This document shows, one piece after another, positions 58,440 to 64,000 of a stretch of 64,000 bases of DNA. The DNA comes from an uncultured Acidovorax sp. (GTDB taxonomy: Bacteria > Pseudomonadota > Gammaproteobacteria > Burkholderiales > Burkholderiaceae_C), in the NCBI GenBank assembly GCA_913774955.1, contig CAJYKV010000016.1, positions 24,884-88,883 on the forward strand, written 5' to 3'. How positions within the stretch are numbered: the stretch's first letter is position 1; each line of letters begins with the position of its first letter. The position numbers and the translations under genes were made by a program. The notes beneath the pieces are model-generated. The model searched no databases. It saw nothing but the letters and a program-made list of their open reading frames with translations, and was not told where the DNA came from.

Positions 58440-59819
58440 TCACCCCATGCCGCGGACGACCTCCATGGCCTCCTCCACCCGTTCCACCGCGTGGATCGTC
58501 AGCCCCTCGATGGGCTTCTTGGGCGCATTGGCCTTGGGCACCACGGCCATGGTGAAGCCGAGCTTGGCGGCCTCCTTCAGCCGTTCCTGGCCGCGCGGCG
58601 CCGGCCGCACCTCCCCCGCCAAGCCGACCTCGCCGAAGGCGAGGAAGCCCTTGGGCAGCGGCTTGCCGCGCAGGCTGCTGGTGATGGCCAGCATCACCGC
58701 CAGGTCGGCCGCGGGCTCGCTGATGCGCACGCCGCCCACGGCGTTGACGAACACGTCCTGGTCCATGCAGGCCACGCCCGCGTGCCGGTGCAGCACGGCC
58801 AGCAGCATGGCGAGGCGGTCGCGGTCCAGGCCCACCGACAGGCGGCGCGGGCTGGGCCCGCCCTCGTCCACCAGCGCCTGGATCTCCACCAGCATCGGCC
58901 GCGTGCCTTCCAGCGTGACCAGCACGCAGCTGCCGGGCACGGGCTCGCTGTGCTGGCTCAGGAAGATGGCGCTGGGGTTGGTCACGCCCTTCAGGCCCTT
59001 CTCGGTCATGGCGAACACGCCGATCTCGTTCACGGCGCCGAAGCGGTTCTTGATGGCGCGCACCAGCCGGAACTGGCTGTGCGTGTCGCCCTCGAAGTAC
59101 AGCACCGTGTCCACCATGTGCTCCAGCACGCGCGGGCCGGCCAAGGCCCCTTCCTTGGTCACGTGGCCCACGAGGATGATGGACACGCCCGAGGTCTTGG
59201 CCGCCCGCGTGAGGTGGGCCGCGCATTCGCGCACCTGGGCGACCGAGCCGGGCGCGCTGGTGAGCTGGTCCGAATACACGGTCTGGATCGAGTCGATCAC
59301 GGCCACGGCGGGCTGCGTCGCCTCGACGGTGGCGAGGATCTTCTCCAGCTGGATCTCCGCCAGCACGTTGACCTGGCTGTGGTCCAGCCCCAGCCGGCGC
59401 GAGCGCAGCGCCACCTGCGCGCCGCTCTCCTCGCCCGTCACGTAGAGCGTGGGCAGGCCCAGGCGCTGCAGCGCGTCCAGCGCCTGCAGCAGCAGCGTGG
59501 ACTTCCCGATGCCCGGGTCGCCTCCGATCAGCACCACGCCGCCTTCCACGATGCCGCCGCCCAGCACGCGGTCCAGCTCGTCGATGCCGCTGGGCGTGCG
59601 CGCCACGTCGGACGCCTCGATGGCGGACAGCGGCGTCACCGCCTGCGCCTGCGCCAGGCCCGCATAGGCCGGCGCACTCAGGCGGTTCTTGCCCGGCCCG
59701 GCCTCGGGCGCCGACTCCACCAGCGTGTTCCAGGCGCCGCAGGCGGGGCACTTGCCGAGCCAGCGCGGGCTGGTGCCCCCGCATTCGGTACAGGTGAAAA
59801 CGGTCTTGTCTTTGGCCAT
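58440..59819 (-). CDS. radA: DNA repair protein RadA
   Basis: A 459-residue branch-migration ATPase. The N-terminal zinc finger has CTECG...CPACG, the Walker A motif is GGDPGIGKST, and the RadA-specific KNRFG motif is present (IKNRFGAVNEIGVF). The C-terminal Lon-like domain includes DVFVNAVGGVRISEPAADLAV. It acts with RecA in recombinational repair. It is the first gene of the radA / membrane protein / ilvE / zf-CHCC row. Confidence 0.97.
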   Translation of the reverse strand: MAKDKTVFTCTECGGTSPRWLGKCPACGAWNTLVESAPEAGPGKNRLSAPAYAGLAQAQAVTPLSAIEASDVARTPSGIDELDRVLGGGIVEGGVVLIGGDPGIGKSTLLLQALDALQRLGLPTLYVTGEESGAQVALRSRRLGLDHSQVNVLAEIQLEKILATVEATQPAVAVIDSIQTVYSDQLTSAPGSVAQVRECAAHLTRAAKTSGVSIILVGHVTKEGALAGPRVLEHMVDTVLYFEGDTHSQFRLVRAIKNRFGAVNEIGVFAMTEKGLKGVTNPSAIFLSQHSEPVPGSCVLVTLEGTRPMLVEIQALVDEGGPSPRRLSVGLDRDRLAMLLAVLHRHAGVACMDQDVFVNAVGGVRISEPAADLAVMLAITSSLRGKPLPKGFLAFGEVGLAGEVRPAPRGQERLKEAAKLGFTMAVVPKANAPKKPIEGLTIHAVERVEEAMEVVRGMG

Positions 59820-60022
59820 GGGAAAGGGGAATCCGAGAGAGGAAGGCGGGGGAGGAGGAAGAGGACGGAGCGGAACGCACGAGACGTGCGCAGGCCGGGC
59901 GGGTGCAGCGGCGTACCGGCACGCACCCCTGCATCTGGGGGCGGCCCGGCGATTTTCACGCGCGGCCCGGGGACGGCGGGCGCCCGCACGGCCGGCAAAC
60001 CGTAAGCAAATGCGACGTCAAC

Positions 60023-60063
60023 CCTATCCTACTCGGCGCGGCGCGGCCGCTTCCTAGGATAGG
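60023..60063. promoter_or_regulatory. Inverted repeat CCTATCCTA...TAGGATAGG upstream of the lipoprotein gene
   Basis: Perfect 9-base arms at 60023-60031 and 60055-60063 with 23 bases between, mostly GC-rich. The repeat ends 53 bases before the ATG of the next gene. It could be a regulator binding site or an RNA stem in the leader. The 297-base gap between radA and this gene otherwise shows nothing recognisable. Confidence 0.6.
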
Positions 60064-60116
60064 CGTCCCGGTGGCATCGCGCCGCCTTCACTGAACGCTG
60101 AACGGAGAACGAATCC

Positions 60117-60494
60117 ATGACCGAGAACACCGCCTCTTCCGCCTCGCCCTCGCGCACGTCGCGCCGCTGGCTGGTCGCCGCCCCGATCGCGCTCGCTTCG
60201 GTGCTGGCACTGTCCGCCTGCGACCGCAACAAGGAAAGCAACGTGAACAACACCCCGGCCAGCACGCCGGCCCCGACGACCGCGCCGGCACCGATGCCGC
60301 CCGCATCCGACACGGGCAGCATGGGCTCCGGTACCACGGGCGGCAGCAGCATGGGCACCGGCACGACCGACAGCGCCACGGGTTCCACCTCCGCCACCAC
60401 GCCGCCGTCCGGCGGTGCCGTGTTCGGCGGCTCGACCGCAGGCGCCATGCCGCCGGCCTCCGCCGCATCGGACGCCGCCAGCGCCGCACGCTGA
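60117..60494 (+). CDS. Small low-complexity lipoprotein
   Basis: A 125-residue protein with a basic N-terminus (SPSRTSRRWL), a hydrophobic signal and the lipobox LSAC at about residues 34-37, so it should be lipidated at Cys37. The rest is low-complexity Thr/Ser/Gly/Ala/Pro, without domains. It is preceded by GAACGGAGAACGAATCC. The function is unknown; it may be a surface or envelope stress lipoprotein. The inverted repeat upstream may control it. Confidence 0.7.
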   Translation: MTENTASSASPSRTSRRWLVAAPIALASVLALSACDRNKESNVNNTPASTPAPTTAPAPMPPASDTGSMGSGTTGGSSMGTGTTDSATGSTSATTPPSGGAVFGGSTAGAMPPASAASDAASAAR

Positions 60495-60630
60495 CCGGCA
60501 GGCGGCTTTCGCGGATGGCCGCGCCATCCGCAGCACAATAGCCCGTCCGGCCCCGCACGCCCTGTGGCGAGCGGGGCCTCACCGCGCCCGCAGTGCCGGG
60601 CGCAGCCATTGACCGGAGGGGCGAGAAACG

Positions 60631-61626
60631 ATGCGGATCGCGATCTATGGGGCCGGCGCCATCGGCGGCTGGCTCGGCATGGCACTGGCACGGGCCGGTG
60701 CCCGGGTTTCCTTCGTGGCGCGCGGCGCCACGCTGGATGCGCTGCGCGCACAGGGCCTGCGCTGCATCCGGCCGGACGGCACGCAGGAACATGCCGCGGT
60801 GGCGGCGCACGACGACCCCGCCGCGCTCGGCCCGCAGGACGCCGTCGTGCTGGCCGTGAAGGCCCCCGCGCTGCCCGACGTCGCCGCGCGCATCGCGCCG
60901 CTGCTGGGCCCCGGCACCACCGTGCTCACGGCCATGAACGGCGTGCCCTGGTGGTTCCTGGAGGGCTGCACCGGCCCGGCGCATGGGCGCGAGCTGGCGG
61001 CCGTGGACCCGGGCGGCGTGCTGGCCCGCACCATTCCCGCAGCGCGCGTGGTCGGCGGCGTGGTGCATGCCAGCTGCTCGCTCGCGGGCCCCGGCACCGT
61101 GCGCCAGCATTTCGGCAACCGGCTCATCCTCGGCGAGGCCGGCGGCGGCGCCAGCGCGCGGCTGGACGCACTCTCTGCGCTCATCGCCCAGGGCGGCATC
61201 GAGGTGGAGCAGTCGATGCGCATCCAGCAGGACATCTGGTTCAAGCTCTGGGGCAACATGACGATCAACCCCATCAGCGCGCTCACCGGCGCGACGACCG
61301 ACCGCATCCTGGACGACGAGCTGGTGCGCGGCTTCGTCTCCGACGTGATGCGCGAGGCCAAGGCCATCGGCGAACGCCTGGGCCTGCCCATCGACCAGCA
61401 GCCCGAGGACCGGCACGCGGTGACGCGCAAGCTCGGCGCCTTCAAGACATCGATGCTGCAGGACGTGGAGGCCGGCAAGCCGCTGGAGATCGACGCCCTC
61501 ATCGGTGCCGTGCACGAACTCGCGCGCATCACCGGCGTGCCCTCGCCCCATACCGATGCGCTGCTGGGCCTCGTGCGCCTGTTCGCATCCACCCGCCACC
61601 TCTACGACGACCCTCGATGGCCATGA
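60631..61626 (+). CDS. panE: 2-dehydropantoate 2-reductase (ketopantoate reductase family)
   Basis: A 331-residue NADPH enzyme: the dinucleotide motif MRIAIYGAGAIGGWLG at the start, the catalytic Lys in LAVKAPAL, and the C-terminal domain DIWFKLWGNMTINPISALT with the conserved KLWGN. It reduces ketopantoate in CoA synthesis; some paralogues act on other 2-keto acids. It overlaps the GST gene start. Confidence 0.88.
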   Translation: MRIAIYGAGAIGGWLGMALARAGARVSFVARGATLDALRAQGLRCIRPDGTQEHAAVAAHDDPAALGPQDAVVLAVKAPALPDVAARIAPLLGPGTTVLTAMNGVPWWFLEGCTGPAHGRELAAVDPGGVLARTIPAARVVGGVVHASCSLAGPGTVRQHFGNRLILGEAGGGASARLDALSALIAQGGIEVEQSMRIQQDIWFKLWGNMTINPISALTGATTDRILDDELVRGFVSDVMREAKAIGERLGLPIDQQPEDRHAVTRKLGAFKTSMLQDVEAGKPLEIDALIGAVHELARITGVPSPHTDALLGLVRLFASTRHLYDDPRWP

Positions 61627-62243
61627 CCCCTGAACTCACCCTCTACTACGCCCCCGGCACCTGCGCGCAGGCCGTGCGCATCGCCCTGCACGAAGCCGGC
61701 GCGGCGCACCGCCTGGTGCGCGTGGATTTCTCGGCCGGCGGGCAGCGCAGCCCGGATTACCTCGCGGTCAACCCCAAGGGGCGCGTGCCTGCGCTGGCCA
61801 CCGAAGCCGGCGTGCTGACGGAAACCCCCGCCCTGCTCGCCTACGTGGCGCAGCGGTTTCCGCAGGCACGCCTCGCACCCGAGGACGCCTACGGGGTCGC
61901 GCGCATGCAGGAGTTCCACAGCTACCTGGCCTCCACCGTGCACGTCGCCCATGCGCACCGACCACGCGCGAGCCGCTGGGCCGACGCGCCCGAGGCGATC
62001 GCCGCGATGCAGCGCAAGGTCCCGGAGAACATGGCCGAATGCTTCGAACTGATCGAGCACCACTACCTCGGCGACGGGCCCTGGGTGATGGGCGGCCACT
62101 ACACGGTGGCCGACGGCTACCTGTTCACCGTAGCGGGCTGGCTGGCGAGCGACGGCGTGGACATCGCGCGCTTCCCCAAGGTGCATGCCCATTCGCAGCG
62201 CGTGGCGGCGCGGCCGGCGGTGCAGCAAGCCATGAAGAATTGA
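61617..62243 (+). CDS. Glutathione S-transferase, shortened at the C-terminus
   Basis: A 208-residue GST. The N-terminal thioredoxin-fold domain starts ELTLYYAPGTCAQAVRIAL (the Cys/Ser-type active site region) with NPKGRVPAL and TETPALLAYVAQRF; the helical domain has DGPWVMGGHYTVADGYLFTV. ATG 61617 or 61623 are both possible; the latter gives an ATGA overlap with panE. The end (RPAVQQAMKN) lacks the last few residues seen in relatives such as E. coli GstA, exactly where composition changes. Confidence 0.88.
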   Translation: MAMTPELTLYYAPGTCAQAVRIALHEAGAAHRLVRVDFSAGGQRSPDYLAVNPKGRVPALATEAGVLTETPALLAYVAQRFPQARLAPEDAYGVARMQEFHSYLASTVHVAHAHRPRASRWADAPEAIAAMQRKVPENMAECFELIEHHYLGDGPWVMGGHYTVADGYLFTVAGWLASDGVDIARFPKVHAHSQRVAARPAVQQAMKN

Positions 62244-62373
62244 ATTGGCGCACTTTGAAAACATTTGCAAACAAAATCCTCGCTGTTGAAAGCTTCCCAG
62301 AGGACGAAGCGAAGAATAAGATTTCGGCCGTTCTGACTTAACTCGGCAGCACGCCTGCTGTCCCCAATAAGCA
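62244..62373. other. AT-richer intergenic segment between GST and vgrG
   Basis: The first 98 bases are about 43% GC by hand count, against roughly 65-70% in the neighbouring genes. In one frame, with no start of its own, they encode TLKTFANKILAVESFPEDEA, then a few more residues and a stop (62341), which reads like the C-terminal end of a lost protein. This suggests imported DNA joined at the end of the GST gene. Confidence 0.5.
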
Positions 62374-64000
62374 ATGACACGCCGCGTCACCATCCGGACG
62401 CCCCTGGGAGAGCAGCTGCAGTTCAGGCAGTTGCGGGGCAGCGAGGAGTTGAGCCAGCTTTTCTCCTTCGACATCGACCTGCGCTCGGAGAGCCAGAGCA
62501 TCGATCCCAAGGCACTGCTCGGCAAGACGGCGACGGTGGAGATCGAGACGCAGGGCGGTGGCAAACGCTACCTGGATGGCCTGGTCACGCGCTTCGGCAT
62601 GCAGGGCCAGGACCACCGGTTCTACTCGTACCACCTGCGGCTGCAGCCCTGGCTCTGGGTCGCCACGCGGCGGCAAGACTTTCGTATCTTCCAGTTCAAG
62701 ACCGTCCCGCAGATCGTGGAAGAGGTTTTGAGCCGCTATGGTTATCCGCTGCAGATGAAGCTCACGCGGCCCTATCGCAGCTGGGATTACTGCGTGCAGT
62801 ACGGCGAGAGTGATTTCGACTTCGTATCCCGCTTGCTGGAGCACGAAGGCGCGTATTACTACTTCCAGCACGCGAGCGGGCAGCACACCCTGGTGATCGC
62901 CGACGACATCGTGGCCTGCCACGATCCGCTGCCCGGTGCCGCCACCATTCCCTTCTACCCGCCCGAGAAATCCGCCACGGCCGACCGCGAGAACATCCAC
63001 GCCTGGAGCCTGGGCGAGGAAATCAAGCCCGGCAGGTACTACAACGACGACTACGACTTCAAGAAGCCCCGCTCGGACCTCTCCAACATGCGCCAGCAGC
63101 CGCCGGGGCATGCGCACGATGCCTACGAGATCTACGAATGGCCCGGAGGCTACGTGCAGCACGGCGATGGCGAGCAATATGCCCGCGTGCGGCTGCAGGA
63201 AGGATTGACGGGCCACAGCACTGTGAAAGGTGAATCCCGCCACCGCAGCCTTGCACCAGGCTACACGTTCAACCTGGAGAACTACCCGCGGGGTGACCAG
63301 AACCGCCAGTACCTCATCACCGGGGTGAACTACCACCTGCACGAGAACCCCGGCACCTCATCGATCAACAGCGCGAAACCGGGCGAAGCGCTGCAGCACA
63401 ACGAAGAAAACGGCTCGTTCCAGAAGTTCAGCCTGACGGCGCAGCCCACCAGCCTGCCGTATACCCCGGCGAGAAAGACACCCAAGCCCCGAACCACGGG
63501 CCCGCAAACCGCTGTCGTCGTCGGCCCGGCGGGCGAAGAAATCTGGACCGACGAATACGGCCGCATCAAAGTCCAGTTCCACTGGGACCGGCTGGGCGCG
63601 ATGGACGAGCATTCGAGCTGCTGGGTGCGCGTGGCGACGAGCTGGGCCGGCTCCGGGTTCGGGGCGATCTCGATCCCGCGCATTGGCCAAGAAGTGGTGA
63701 TCGACTTCCTCAGCGGCGACCCGGACTACCCCATCGTCACCGGCAGCGTCTACAACGCCGCAAACATGCCGCCCTGGGCCTTGCCGGGCAACGCCACGCA
63801 GTCGGGCATCAAGACGCGATCGAGCAAGGGCGGTGCCGCGGGCGACGGCATGAAGAACGGCGGCGGCGACGCCAACGCGATCCGCTTCGAGGACAAGAAG
63901 GGCGCGGAGCAGCTGTGGCTGCACGCGCAGAAGGACCAGCTCACCGAAGTCGAGAACGATGAAGACAAGTGGGTAGGTCAGGATCGGCGAAAGACGATCG
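62374..64000 (+). CDS. vgrG: Type VI secretion system tip protein VgrG (3' truncated by window)
   Basis: The frame is open for at least 542 codons from ATG 62374 to the window end. The N-terminal gp27-like part (residues ~1-370) includes ELSQLFSFDIDLRSE, QDHRFYSYHLRLQPWLW and VQYGESDFDFVSRLLEHEGAYYY. The gp5 OB-fold follows at about 385-470 (WTDEYGRIKVQFHWDR, CWVRVATSWAGSGFG, IPRIGQEVVIDFLSGDPDYP), then the start of the beta-helix spike (IRFEDKKGAEQLWLHAQKDQ). VgrG caps the Hcp tube and carries effectors. No T6SS structural genes are in the window. Confidence 0.95.
   Translation, partial: MTRRVTIRTPLGEQLQFRQLRGSEELSQLFSFDIDLRSESQSIDPKALLGKTATVEIETQGGGKRYLDGLVTRFGMQGQDHRFYSYHLRLQPWLWVATRRQDFRIFQFKTVPQIVEEVLSRYGYPLQMKLTRPYRSWDYCVQYGESDFDFVSRLLEHEGAYYYFQHASGQHTLVIADDIVACHDPLPGAATIPFYPPEKSATADRENIHAWSLGEEIKPGRYYNDDYDFKKPRSDLSNMRQQPPGHAHDAYEIYEWPGGYVQHGDGEQYARVRLQEGLTGHSTVKGESRHRSLAPGYTFNLENYPRGDQNRQYLITGVNYHLHENPGTSSINSAKPGEALQHNEENGSFQKFSLTAQPTSLPYTPARKTPKPRTTGPQTAVVVGPAGEEIWTDEYGRIKVQFHWDRLGAMDEHSSCWVRVATSWAGSGFGAISIPRIGQEVVIDFLSGDPDYPIVTGSVYNAANMPPWALPGNATQSGIKTRSSKGGAAGDGMKNGGGDANAIRFEDKKGAEQLWLHAQKDQLTEVENDEDKWVGQDRRKTI

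Overview
This window comes from a high-GC Gram-negative bacterium. I infer a betaproteobacterium of the order Burkholderiales, most likely family Comamonadaceae (Acidovorax/Paracidovorax-like). The reasons are the strong GC3 bias, the gatCAB operon divergent from mreBCD-mrdA, the radA / ilvE / zf-CHCC grouping beside LPS genes, and protein wording typical of that family. This is judged by eye; no database search was possible. No rRNA, tRNA, CRISPR array or insertion sequence was found.

Layout. 0-4 kb: the 3' part of a PHP-domain protein, then a three-gene block (1884-3971). The block holds a small protein with a clan-CD-like His/Cys arrangement and two tandem membrane-anchored, six-cysteine paralogues. 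It is bracketed by a 49-bp direct repeat made from a piece of the neighbouring lipoprotein gene. 4-7.7 kb: a four-gene MlaE/ATPase/MCE/lipoprotein lipid-transport operon on the minus strand. 8-16.9 kb: metabolism and transport (GMC oxidoreductase, TSUP permease, LysR plus serine deaminase, a polar amino-acid ABC importer with a terminator in its leader, an EamA exporter). 16.9-21.5 kb: the rod-shape genes mrdA-mreD-mreC-mreB. 21.7-25.0 kb: gatC-gatA-gatB. 25-31 kb: a DUF4124 protein, pyrE and xth with head-to-head starts, an aldo/keto reductase preceded by a GATG tetranucleotide repeat, a divergent MFS/LysR pair, and a GAF protein.

31.2-37.9 kb: a complete zeaxanthin-glucoside carotenoid cluster, with crtE divergent from the overlapping crtX-crtY-crtI-crtB run and crtZ convergent. 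Together these would take FPP/IPP to GGPP, phytoene, lycopene, beta-carotene, zeaxanthin and its glucosides. 38-45 kb: a Ku NHEJ protein coupled to a small TTG-start protein, an MBL hydrolase, a Tat-exported M48 peptidase, EamA, AraC and AmpG-like proteins. 45-50.7 kb: a two-component system with an upstream direct repeat, a YbfB-type MFS/LysR divergent pair, and a nitronate monooxygenase-like protein. 50.8-56.6 kb: an LPS/O-antigen block (two Caps_synth-type glycosyltransferases, GT2, GT4, O-antigen ligase). 56.6-59.8 kb: zf-CHCC protein, ilvE, a membrane protein and radA. 60-64 kb: a small lipoprotein, panE, a slightly shortened GST followed by an AT-richer segment, and a vgrG that runs off the right edge.

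The parts most worth attention are the candidate effector/immunity block at 1.9-4 kb with its flanking repeat, and the GST/vgrG junction at 62.24 kb. Both look like accessory DNA associated with type VI secretion, set in an otherwise chromosomal-core background.
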